In this document: positions 12,401 through 24,386 of the stretch, piece by piece
How the letters are laid out: every line of letters begins with the position of its first letter
Position numbering within the stretch: the first letter of the stretch is position 1
Source of the DNA: Lepidodermella squamata
Lineage: Eukaryota; Gastrotricha
Assembly: GCA_047495785.1 (NCBI GenBank)
Contig: JBLDXI010000002.1
Coordinates: 1,860,001 to 1,924,000 of the forward strand
Length of the DNA: 64,000 bases
Direction: 5' to 3'
Made by a program: the position numbers and the translations under genes
Notes under the pieces: model-generated
Databases searched by the model: none
The model's input: the letters and a program-made list of their open reading frames with translations, nothing else
Told to the model about the DNA's origin: nothing

Positions 12401-15400
12401 GCGAGTCAAGACGTCGAAATCAGGTTATTATCACTGAAATTACTCGGCTATTTCCTATGCCGATCTGTCTACCAACGCAAATCAGACGTAATGGGTCCGA
12501 ATAATTTGTTCATGTTGATTGTCGATCGTCTGCTATTACACACTGATCGAATTGATTTGAGGACTTACAACGTGTTACTCGAGTTGATGACTGAAAGAAT
12601 TGTACCCGAGGCACTGGGCAATAAACACCCGACCATTGAGTTGAACCATTCGATTGAAAACCCGATGATGTTCAAAGTAATCGCGAGTCTGATCGCTCAG
12701 TCGAAATCTTCGTTCACAGTTATGGACGTGAAGCGGCAATTTCTCGCTGATTTGAGCATTTTATGCCGGACTAGTAAGTACAATCGCCGGGTTATCCTGC
12801 AAATGTCGGTTTGGCAGGAGTGGCTATTTGCCATGGCCTACCTGACCCCGGCTAACGCTGAGGAAGAGGCGATTACCACGACTGTTCTCGAGCTATTCAG
12901 AGTCCTACTTCACCACGCTGTGAAATATGAATTCGGCGGTTGGCGAGTTTGGATTGATACTATGTCTATTCTCCACTCGAAAATTTCTTTGCATGAGTGG
13001 AAAATGATGGCATTATCGGTTTATTCCGGTAAAAAGAGCGGCGATACTTCGGCTAATGAATCAGCCCGCGAATCATCTGAAAACGTTGGTCTGCCTAATA
13101 ACAATGAAAGTGGCGAGCCACCGGCCGAAAATGGCGATGCTGATGAAAACAGTGCTACGCCAACAGCCGAAAATCAGCCCAGCCAGGCTGAGGGTGAAAC
13201 TGGCGAGCAGAACGAAAATCCAACTCAATCGTCGATTTCACCGCCGCCTTCGTCTTACAAGTTGGCGCCGTTCCGAATTCCTGATTTCAAGTGGTCAGAA
13301 TTGCACAAGAAGCTACTGAACGATTTGCTCGCTTCATTCGAAACCGATGTCGAAGAATTATTTGCGTAAGTTTTATCCTCCTTAATTATGATATTTTTAT
13401 AATTCTAAACTGAAATTAAAATTAATTTCATCTGACGTATGATTTTCTGTGACCAGTGATGCTGTTTCGTCAATGGCCATGAATAACTTGGCCCATCAAC
13501 ACGGGGCTGCGGCCTCCCCTCGCAGGTCGATTAATAAATTTTCTGGATTTTTTTTGCGTGTCTTCACTTAATCACAGTTTTCCTCTGAGTGCGCACTTCT
13601 GATTTTCATGCTAATTTCAGTGTTTAAATTAAAAAATTCAAATTTTCTCAATAATTGCTGGGACTTTCTTTATCAGTGTTGAGACTAATACTTTGTGAGT
13701 TTCCAATCTGCTGAAATGTCAAATTCAGTTGATTTAGCCAAGCTAAAATATATTTGCGATAGATAGACCAAGAAAATCTTAATTTTACGTGATTTTGTAA
13801 TTATTAAGGCGGATTTTTTTATTATTTCCAAGCCAGATTTGCGCACTCTTATTTCTGTGTTTGTTTCGCTTCTCTGCACTTTTTCTCGTGTTTTCTGTGT
13901 CGTCTATTCATTTTATTACGTTTTTACCGCAAATTATCGATCCTGAAGACAGCGCAATAATCGTTTATTTTCGTGACTTGCAGGCAGGAACAATCGCTCT
14001 ACAGCGTGATCAATTCTAACGACAACCAGATATTCGTCGTCAACATGATCCACATTATTTCTCAACTATCGGACATGATCGTCAGCGGTTGCGGCGGTCT
14101 GCTGCCAGTCCTAGCCGCGGCCACCTCCGCCACCGGCTCTGTTGATAGCGTCGAGCCGGAACAAGGCCTGAGTGTCGAAGAATCAGTCACAGTGTTGAAA
14201 AGACTCGTATCCCTTGCCGATATTTTCGTTCTCGGCTCAAATATTTGCCTAACTGATCTTGAAAATGAGAAAAATATGGCTCAAGGCGCGACTTTGCGCC
14301 AATTGCTACGAATGGTTGCTTGTCATTCCGTTGCAGTCGTTCTTAATACGAAACGACAGCAAGAGGGTGTTAACCTCGAGGGGTCGGGCTCAGGCCGCTG
14401 TTTGGCTGTTCTAAGCACTGCTCATCTGCTACATCAACCCAACCCGCCTCTGACGTATCTCGACGCAAAGGGGCAGAAACAATCAGACCCGATTGATCAT
14501 CTCCTCTCGATTTTATCGTCTACGCACAGCCGAGGGGGTGAATTTTTGTACGATGGTTCGAGGTTGTTACAGGAAATTGATGTCGCACGTCTGCGTGCGA
14601 TTCTATTCCGAGATATTGAAGAAACGAAACAAGCGCAATTTTTAGCCATGTCATTGATTTATCTCACGTCTGTTTTGATGGTCTCGCGTTATCGTGACAT
14701 TCTCGAACCGGCTGGTAGTAGCGCGGTGGCTACGCCAAGCACCCCGAAACCGCTGAATGGCGAAACTTCGTCCACCTTAAATGGACACTCGGTCCAGGCA
14801 GAAAATGGAGGTGAAAATGGGGTTGAAGAAAAAGCAGAGGAAAAAGTTGAGGAAGAACCTACTCCTACGGCTGAGGAAGAGAAAATTAAGGAGGAAAATG
14901 AGGAGAAACCGGATGAAGAGAAGGCGGAAGAGAATCGAAGCGCGACAGCGTCGCCCAGTCGAAATTTAGCAAAATCCCCGCTACCTGTTGCATCGTCCGA
15001 CGCGGCTGCCAGCGGAATTTCGTCGATTAATTTGGATTTGTCGCAAGTTCAACTGCCGCCATCTGCTGCCGCTGCCCCGAACCAGGCGCCGTTGATTCGC
15101 ATTGATTTGGCAAATATCAGCATGGAACGGGCTTTGACGCTGGGAGAGCGGCTGGAACGTGCCCTCGGCCCGGTTGCACCGCTGGTCAAGGAAATTTTCT
15201 TCGATTTCTCGCTGTATTTGTCGAAGAATTTGACCGGATCGCATGGACAAGAATTGGTCGCCCCTGGCGGAACTACCATCCGTCAAGCCATGTCTGTTAT
15301 AGAACTGGTAAGTTCTTGTCGAAATGTTGAAATTAGGAATATATTTACTAGTTGATACACTGAGAATTCTAAGACTTCAGATGAAACTTCCAAAAATAGC

Positions 15401-18400
15401 TGACTCAATTTTCAAATTTTTTAAGCTCCTTTTTTATTTTGATTTCGGCCGAATGCATTGAAGATGCCGATCAATTGGTTATGTCTCTAAAATCGAAAAC
15501 TCGATCGATAAATATATTCCTGCGCTATGATATTCACATTTTTAATTCGATCCCATTTTATTTTCGAAGCATGATTTTAGGATTTTTTTTCTAAAAAAAT
15601 CTGTTTGATAGCCCTTCTCCCCTGATACCAAATTATTTAAAACGATAAAATAATACGGCGGATACTTTAAAATTTCACGTTTTTATTTTCAGGTCATGCT
15701 GTTTTGCAGCCAAGAGTGGCAAAACGCTTTGCAGAAGCACGGCGGGTTATCTTTTATCGAGCTGATTAACGAAGGCCGGCTGTACAGCCACGCAGCTCGT
15801 GATCACACCGTTCGAGTCGCAAACGAGGCCGAATTCATTCTGAACCGAATGCGAGCCGAGGACGTGCAACGCCACGCTGAATTCGAAGGTTCCAGCGCCC
15901 AGTGGAACGCCGACCGGCAGGACGATGAGAAGCTGTGCGATCACCTGATCACATCTGCGAGGTTGCGAGACCGCGCACATGCTGTTCGGATCGTTGATAA
16001 AATCTACACGGTGATGACGTCGAAACCGGGGGCGTGGTTCGACGACTTCTCCCGAATGCAATTCTGGAAACTCGATTTCTGGGAGGACGACTCGCGTCGC
16101 CGGCAGCGTTTCCAGCGGAATCCGATCGGAACAACGCATTCCGATGCTGAGCTGAAAGCAGGAGATACCACTCGATCAGACTCTGCCCCGGCTAAATCAG
16201 ACGATGCCGCCTTAATGGAGTTGCATCGGAAATTGAAGGCGCAACAGAGTTTGGCGCCTAGCAACCAACAAGCCTCTCAAATCGGTGATTTCACCGACGA
16301 AGAGCTGTTGCAAGCGTCGATTAATTCTGAGAATGATTTGGCGCTCGAGTTGGATAAGCAGCAACCGGACGGCCCTGTCTCGCTGATGACCAGTGCTAAA
16401 CTGGTCGTACCCGGTTTGGCCATTAATGGCACGCTTTCGGTGACTAAAACCGATGTCTACTTCGAAATGGACCCTGAAGACGCTGAAAACCAGAAAATGG
16501 ACCCTGGGGTAAGTGCAGTTCTTAATAATCAACAGCTATTTTTGAATTAATTGCTTGCTATACAGTATTCCCTTGATATGAGATCTCGGGCCAGGGACAG
16601 GCCCAGGTCTTTATCTAGGGAAGCTTATCGTAAGGTATGTTGCTGCATGAGTTTTGCTACGGAAAAGGAAAAGTTGGCTTCGAAACGGTGGGGGTGTGTG
16701 AAAATGCTATTTTCCTGAATCCATATTTAGGCCAACTGTTTAAATCGTAAATTTCTCATTTTTCTAAAATTCAACCGTTTATTTTCTAAGCTCAAAATGG
16801 TATAATTATGTATTAATTCAATTCAGTCGATTGATTTCATTGAAATTGAAAGTCAACTGGCGTAGAAGTTGCCAAACTTTTCGCGACATTAGAGTGTAAT
16901 TAGCCGCCTGGCTAACCCCAGGCTGTGAATTAGGCGAAGGACTTTCGGTCAAGATGTTGACATTAGCCAGTAAGTAATGGTCCAAGCGCTGGTTTTGCAA
17001 GCAATTTATCAATTGCAGTAAAATTGATCGAATTCTATACAAAAAATTTAAGCTGGATTTTTTGCTAAAATAAATTTCTTACCTATCAGGGAGGCTTGTC
17101 GTTAGCCAATCGGTGTTGCTTGGGTGTTTCTCCCATTCCCAAAGTACCAAAGTGACCAGTTGGTGATTAGTCACCCCGCCAAGGCCTTCGACATGATCGC
17201 GCAGTGTTTTCAGCGCGCGTAGACAGGCAACTCTTCCACTCACCGGCATATCTCCAGCATAAGTGTTCGGGGGTGATTGCGACCCGATTGAACTCAGCAA
17301 ATTACTCTCGGCCTCGAAAACGTTGATTTGCCACGTGTCGCTGTCAGCAGATGCAGAGGGTCGTCTTTGCTGGCCCTGTTGATCCATCCCCTAAAATTAC
17401 GATTTTCGGATGAAATTAATTTGGATTAAAAATCATATTACCGATATGTTACAATTGCTGTCACGAACGTTATAATTGTTAGAATTGAGCCCGGTATTTG
17501 ACGCAGCCGCAGTTGCTTGTGAGTTGTTAGGGTTGACAACCTCGTTTGCGATCAACGTGAATCCAACTAAGGCTCGGCCCTCTTGAGTGCCGTTATTACC
17601 TCCGTTCTTCGGCCCTGTCGGAACGTACAGAGCTGCGCTCCCGGCTGGAAGGGTCGCTAAATTTCGAGCAGATGCCGGCCAGCAACCTCGACAACGAAAT
17701 CCCGGTACAACCGAAACAATATATTTGTTCTGTTGAAAATTCGATTAACTAAAAAATCTCGTAAAATTAAGGCGGCTTACGTATATTGTCAGTGAGCCAT
17801 TACTTTGATTGAATCGAACGACATGAGGGCTTTGGCTGTAAAGTTTCTCAACAGCGTTTAGGAGTAGAGAATGAAATCGACTTCGCAGCTTTTTTGCTGA
17901 CAAGTAACCGCTTGCCGTAATAAATTCTACCCAGAGAGACATCGATCGTTTCCGGCCATCGCACAGTTTTAACGCGGCATATCCCGGTACTGAACCATCG
18001 TCGATGCAATTAAAGACTGCCATTTGGTTGAGGTAGAGAATAATTTGAAATTCATGAGTTGAAATGGCGCGAATCGACGGAATTCGCTGCCACATTTCCG
18101 CGCCACCCAGCATTGGCGGTAAATTTGCCGATTGAGGCTGGGACGTGTCGCCGTCCGACCGGCCCATTACATTATCTTCGGTGCCATCACTCATCAATTG
18201 ATACACAAATCTAGGCTCTTGTTGCTCGACATCTTTCAACAAATTTTGCACTATTGGTAGAATCTAAAAAATTTTAAATAATTTTTGAGGTGGATTTTAT
18301 CAAAATTTGTACCTCTTTTATGCCCTCTTCGACAACAGCTTGGCGCATAGTGCAGCGTTCCATGTAGAAATGGGTCAAAATACTCGCCTCGCGTTGCTCC

Positions 18401-21400
18401 TTAGAAATGATAAATTCGCTTTTGAAGGCGTTCATATCGGCAGCGCTCGGGCCCATGTAACACGTATCGACTTCAGTCTGCTGTTGCTGCTGTTGTTGGG
18501 TTGGGTCCTGTCCATAGCCATAGTCGACGGCATACGGGAAAGTGCTCTGCTGCTGCATGTTCGATGGCGATTGGCCTTGGTGCATCATCACTTCGCCTTG
18601 TTGAGGAATGGCGTAATAATTCGGCTGCTGATAGTAATTCTCTCCGTATCCACCTTAAAAATAAAAATCGAAATTTTTTAGTTTCAAGTGTAAAATAATC
18701 GGTGAAAATTGTGAAATCCCGAAATACCTATATTAGTCATTTGAGGCTGAGGCGCTGAGTATAAAGTAGCGAAAACGGAGGCAAATTCCGTCGAAGAAGC
18801 CGGCCCAGGTTCATAGCCTTCAGTCGCTTGGTTTTGCACCTGTTGGGGATCGCTCGGCTCATTTTCGTAGCAATAGGCGCCGTTGTTCGGTGCCTGTTGC
18901 TCCGGCGCATAGCACTGATTTACTTGATGAAACATTGGGTTTTAAAGTCGCAAGCGAATTTTAAAGAAGAGTGCAATGGCGCGGGCGCTGCTGAGCATCT
19001 TGCGCGCGCGCGATAGAACTGTCAGTTTATATTATGCTAATTCGCAGTGACACATTTTTATCGGCGCGACCATCTCGCGCTTTGACAGGCGGCGTAATTC
19101 GATTCGATTACAAAATTTCAACTGACCTCTTTCGCGTTACTGTTGCGGCTGCTGATCGTTGATCGATATTGTCGAAGGTGTGAATTTCGGGCGAAAAAAT
19201 TCGTTGTGAAATTGGATAATGCGTACAAGTTTTGTCTGGTGATTGCCAGGTTCCGGCCGCAGTTTTATACCCCGTAATTTCATGCGCGTTGCTTGCGGTC
19301 ACGGCAATCATCACCGCTGGGCACTACATTATCATTATCGCGGCTGCGATCGCGCGCGCGGCTACTTTGCGGCCCGTTGAAAACCGAAGCGCGCTCTTAG
19401 CGCACACAGTGCATGTAGTATGTACAATTAGCGATTGTTTATCTTTTTAGCCATCACCACTATTTTCGGTTAATGGTGAGAGCGCGCACCAGCGTCTGTG
19501 TTTAGGCTGCAAGTGTCAGTCGGTGGTGGGCCACCTGCGCTGGCCGTCAGAACCCGTGCTGGTCATTAGACGTTGAGCCTAGAAATATGCCCTCTTTTTC
19601 AAGCCAAAATACACCGTTCAAGCTGTAAGTGACCTGCCAAAATTTATCATCAACTACTTTATTACCGAATAACGATGTTGAGAATAGACAAAACGTAGGC
19701 AAGATATTGAGCGTGCTTGATTTTGCCAGAAAACAAACGTTAACCACAATGGCTTCGAAGCAAAAATAATATGAACAGGACAATTATGGATTTTTAATGC
19801 CCTCTAATCATATTATTTAAGGTGGGCGAATACCATCAAATTTTTGCTCTCTATTTGAGAATTTTTGATTATCTCTAATAAATTTATCTAAAATTGAAAT
19901 TTTAAGGAAGTTTAATGCTATTTCTTCAAGTTCTGCGTTACGATTGTCTAAAGGAGTCATCTTCATGAATTTGGGTTGATTACCTATTTGGAAAGTGAAG
20001 TAAAATAAATAAGAAACTGATTGACTGCTGCAGTTTTATTAATTTTAAAAATCCACCTGAAAACTCTTATTTTACTCTATGCAATTATTATTCCAAGTCC
20101 CTGAAGTCCCTGAAAGCGTTAAACTTCACCAACACGATTAATTTTGAAAAATAAGTATGTGTCGAATTTTGCCATATTGACTTGGATTTAACCCAAACGG
20201 GTCCGTATTTTGAATAATTTCTATTGTATAATATTTTTGCTTTTTCCTTTTATTATGAAATATTTAAAATAATTTCCATGCCTCTTTAAGGTGCATTTTT
20301 CTCTTGCTTTCTTTTGAATACCTGTGATTGCCTCAATTTCACTCATCTTATTTTTCGTAAAGGTTCTTGCTTATGCGGAAGGTGTTCATGGTCGATGGGC
20401 TTTCTCCGAAATCCGCGCGATTTTCTCGCGACGGTACCTGCTGCAAAATGTCGCCATCGAAATGTTCCTGTCAAACCGAACTGCCGTGTTCTTCGCCTTC
20501 CCAGACCGCGCAACCGTCAAAAAAGTCATCAACGTCCTGCCGCGAGTCGGTGTCGGTGTCAAATACGGCCTGCCCCAGACCCGGCGCAGTTCGCTAGCCA
20601 CGCCGAGACAGCTGTTCAAACTCTCTGGAATGACTGCGAGATGGCAGCGTCGTGAAATTTCAAACTTCGACTATCTAATGTTTTTGAACACAATCGCCGG
20701 CCGCTCTTACTGCGACCTGAGCCAGTACCCGGTATTCCCGTGGGTTCTGTCAAATTACGACACGGAAGAGTTGGATTTGAATGTGCCGTCGAATTACCGT
20801 GATTTGTCGAAACCTATCGGCGCGTTGAACCCCCAACGTAAGACCTACTTTGAGGAGAGGTACGCTCAGTGGGAGCACGATCAGGTACCCGCTTTCCACT
20901 ACGGCACCCACTACTCGACCGCGGCTTTCGTCCTGAATTGGCTGCTACGCGTTGAACCGTTCTCTTCGGCTTTCATCGCAATGCAGGGCGGGCGGTTCGA
21001 TCATGCGGATCGGATGTTCCATTCCGTGCCGACGGCGTGGAAAAACTGCCAACGCGACTCGGCTGACGTTAAGGAGGTTATCCCCGAGTTCTACTACCTG
21101 CCTGAAATGTTCATCAACTGCAATGCGTTTAAACTCGGCCAAGTCGACGAGAAACCGATTGGCGACGTTGAATTACCACCCTGGGCCAAGTCGCCGGACG
21201 ATTTCGTTCGAATTAGCCGAATGGCGTTGGAATCGGAATTCGTGTCCTGTCAACTGCATCAGTGGATTGATTTGATTTTCGGCTACAAGCAACGCGGCCC
21301 TGAGGCGGTTCGGGCGACGAATAGTTTCTATTACCTGACGTATGAAGGCGCGGTTGATGTTGATTCAATCAAAGACCCGGCGGTTAAGGAGGGTACGCTC

Positions 21401-23541
21401 AACCAGATTCGCAGTTTTGGCATCACTCCATCGCAACTTTTGACCGACCCGCATCCGACTCGCAGCTCGGCCATGCATGTCATGCTTGAACGCAACCGCG
21501 CTATGAATGTGAGTCAAATATTTTTGAAATTTATACCAATAAGGTGGGTTGGACGTTCAGGTTTATAATAGGGTAATTTTGGGCTGTTTGAATGTCCCAA
21601 AAAATCAAAAAATTATGAAAAAATTCTCAAAAGTGGCAAAAATTCACATAAATCACCTTGAATTCAATTACGGTATTAAATTTACAATATTTTCGATTTT
21701 TGAAAAATTTTGAACTTATTTTTGAAATTTTTCTAATTTCAAGTGGCCGGTGCAAATTCCGATGACGGCGAAATCTGACTTGTGCATGATTCTCAAATTC
21801 GCGACGAATTCAGCTGTTTGCCACGTGGCAGCCAACACCCACCCTGCGTCTCAACTGCCGGCGGTTCTGACCATCCTCGCGAACAAAACGTTTGCCATCA
21901 ACCGGTGGATCACCCCGCAACAGGCCGTTCAGGCGCAGCAGGCTCAACTCGCTCAGATCAATAACAGCAGTAAACAGCAACCACCACCGCAGCCGCAACA
22001 GCAGCAGCAACAACCGCCAGCCGGGTCGGCTGAATCGCAAGCTCCGGCGGATCCGGCAGCCGCGGCTCCCGTCAACGGAACGGCGGCTCCACCTACGCCG
22101 ACGTCGAATGGCCAACAGCCGCAACAACAGCCGGCGGCTGCTCCTCAGCAGCCAGTTCAAGCCGTTGGGTCGAATTCGCAGCCTGAACTCGTATATTTGC
22201 CGCTTCAAATGGATCCGTTTGTGTACGGCTACATCAACATGAACAGAAGGTGAGTTGAAAATCTGTCGGAAATATTTTTCGCAATTTTAAATTGAATTTC
22301 TCGGCCTTCTATCGTCTGCTAATTTTGATTAGTCTATATCGATTTTCATGTAAAAAAGCACTGAATTTGATATTTATCGATTGGTATCGGATCTAACGAA
22401 CGTCCTTATAGCGTGAGGAAAAATTGGTCGTTTTAAGCCTTGTGCGCAACTTTTTAGAGCCTCAATTTCGGCCAAAAAGTGAGAAATTATAAAATTCTGA
22501 TTACTCGCATGAGTGAATTCGATGCACGTTTGAGATGAGGAGAAATTAAGCTTTAATTTTAGCATGATTTATGCTCGAGAAAAACGAGAACCGGAAAAAA
22601 ACGAGAAAGAAATCGAAAAATAATTTTTAAGGAGGATTTTTTATTTTCGAATTTTATTAATTTCTTTTAATTTTTTCAGAACTCTCGTTGATAATTTCGA
22701 CGAGCGCGTGCAATTGGAAAACCGGCATTTCATCGTAACCGCCGATAATAAATACGTTCTATCGTGCGCGTTCTGGGACAAGAGCTTCCGCCTGTACCTG
22801 AGCGACTCGGCCAAGTTGGTCCAGGTCGTCTACGGCCACTGCGACATTGTCACATGCATCGGCCGGTCCGAATGCTCGCTAGTGCAAGACTGCTACGTGG
22901 CAACCGGGTCACGTGACTGCACCGTCCTGTTGTGGCACTGGTCAAACCGCCACCACGCAATAATTGGCGACGCGCAAATGGCCAGCGGCGTTATCACCGA
23001 CCGGCCAGCCCCGAAAGCTGTGCTAACCGGGCATTTATCAGCCGTCACCTGCGTGGCGGTTAGCGCCGAACTCGGGCTGGTTTTCAGCGGGTCGAAAGAC
23101 GGCACTGTCCTGATTCATACAACCCTAGGCGATTTGCTTCACTCCCTCGACCCGCCGCGGCCTGGTCTAACGCCGGCTCATCTGTGCGTGTCACGTGACG
23201 GCCGGTTGTTCGTCTCGTACGAAAAATCGATCATCGTCGCGTTTTCTATCAACGGCCGGCCGCTGACGGCAATCGATATCAGCGACCACATCCGGGCGAT
23301 GTTCACGACCCGGGATGGGCGGTTTTTGTTCCTAGGCACCGATTCGGGCCTGGTGCACATATGGCAGGCCGAAACCCTGACGCTGCTATACACATTCCCG
23401 CGATGCGATTCCGGCGTGAGATCGCTCGGTCTCAGCCACGACCAGCGGTTCATTCTAGCCGGCATGTCGAACGGCTCTCTCGTTGTGTTCAACGTCGACC
23501 TTAATAAATGGAATCTTGAAATGGGTGGTCGGTTCACTTGA
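9449..23541 (+). CDS. NBEA: Neurobeachin (BEACH-WD40 scaffold protein)
   Basis: Nine exons: 9449..10447, 10502..13365, 13457..13525, 13984..15307, 15693..16508, 16566..16634, 20363..21508, 21744..22249, 22680..23541; 2884 residues, near the roughly 2950 of human NBEA. Scaffold for membrane traffic and synaptic receptor targeting, and a PKA anchor in other animals. Domains: acidic Pro-rich N-terminus (1-168, not conserved), armadillo-like region ([15 protein letters not shown]), LamG/ConA-like domain after VFRAMPA (334 on), DUF4704-like block ([10 protein letters not shown]), PH (about 1977-2120), BEACH (about 2138-2410; [20 protein letters not shown]), WD40 repeats (2598-2884). An Ala/Gln/Pro-rich insert of about 100 residues separates BEACH from WD40. 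All joins keep frame and phase. Acidic/Pro-rich linkers (for example 14820-14950) are lineage-specific. mab-21 lies antisense in the 16635-20362 intron. Confidence 0.96.
16566..16634 (+). other. 69-nt phase-0 exon inside the neurobeachin PH domain, possibly a cassette
   Basis: Flanked by GCTATACAG before and GTATGTTG after, this exon has exactly 23 codons, opens no stop, and joins phase 0 on both sides. It inserts a basic Ser/Arg-rich segment ([17 protein letters not shown]) between KMDPG and VLAYAEG, where vertebrate NBEA reads straight through (KIDxKVLAY). Skipping it would restore the usual PH domain, so it may be alternatively spliced. It could also be a chance open frame. Confidence 0.6.
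16818..18935 (-). CDS. mab-21: MAB-21 family protein, nested in a neurobeachin intron
   Basis: Six exons, complement of 16818..17034, 17083..17390, 17442..17729, 17781..18263, 18313..18653, 18728..18935; 614 residues. MAB-21 proteins have a nucleotidyltransferase (cGAS-like) fold and act in cell-fate and eye or sensory-organ development; molecular function is unsettled. Seen: VEEGIKEVQ-like start of the fold, [44 protein letters not shown] and [16 protein letters not shown], all hallmarks of the family, then [19 protein letters not shown] and the C-terminal [15 protein letters not shown]. Human MAB21L1 has 359 residues; here a Gln/Pro-rich N-terminal extension of about 120 residues and Gly/Asn-rich internal inserts add the rest. 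The ATG at 18935 opens the first exon. Host and nested gene run in opposite directions. Confidence 0.93.
18936..20362. other. Intronic region upstream of mab-21: probable promoter and regulatory DNA
   Basis: Part of the large neurobeachin intron. 18950-19450 is GC-rich with runs such as GCGCGCGCGATAG (near 19005) and CGATCGCGCGCGCG (near 19348), unlike the AT-rich remainder. No coding potential. Its position makes it the likely mab-21 promoter; conserved noncoding elements in NBEA introns regulate MAB21L1 in vertebrates, so regulatory content is a fair inference. Confidence 0.45.
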
Positions 23542-24386
23542 ATTTCTATAATATGAAAACTTTTCCGTTGTCATTTTCTGTGTTGTTTTTTCAATATCGA
23601 TATATATATATTATTCATTCCAGTCTGCAGTCACAACGTGACACCCGTGCGGTCGTTTTTTGGTTCAAAAACTACTCTGTGACTAAAACAAATTAGTGCT
23701 TTATTCGAGATACATACATAACTTGTTGGTGTGCAATACGTTGCAGTAAAACATTCAAAATCTGTGTCACTTTTTTCTTATCATCTGCTCATAATATAAC
23801 GAAAGGCAAAACAGAATTCAATGCAGGCGACGCCTTGTATAACTTTATCGTGTGAGAAAAAAAAAACATTTCAATTTTGGTGATTTGGGCTCTTCTTTTG
23901 AATTTTCTGGATGCGGAGCTTTACACATTTTTTTCTTCTGCTGCGCGCATGTTTTTATATATGGAAATGAGACATTCGATTGAACCTTTAGCACACGCAT
24001 ATTCTGTAGTAAAATATTACGCGCTTGCGAAAATCGAATCGGGCATGTGAAAATATATACTATTCTAATTATTTGATTTACTATCACGCGGTTGTGGAGA
24101 GTCGAAATTTTTTGGGAAAAATTACAATAATATTATTATGATTATTATTATGACCTGTTTCGATTCCGATATCTGAAATGAAAAATTATATACGCAATGT
24201 GTTATGTTATCAACTTTCTCTCTCTCCTTCGTCTTCGTCTTCTATCAACGGCCTGCGGGCGCGCTTGCTCTTACGCCCGCTTTTCAGCATGTGTGTGCAA
24301 ATGAATTGAGTTCAAAAAATAAAACTAAATCATTTATTGATATAACAGCATATTTATTTTTGATTATTTCGACGATATTATTTGTT
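23542..24386. other. 3' flanks of convergent neurobeachin and galaxin-like gene 1
   Basis: AT-rich 845 bp between two stop codons, with no supported frame. AATAAA-type signals read on the minus strand at 24333 and 24353 lie just downstream of the galaxin-like stop. Confidence 0.5.

Noticed and set aside
21810-22208. Minus-strand Arg/Leu-rich frame
   Set aside because: Antisense of the Gln/Pro/Ala-rich insert of neurobeachin.
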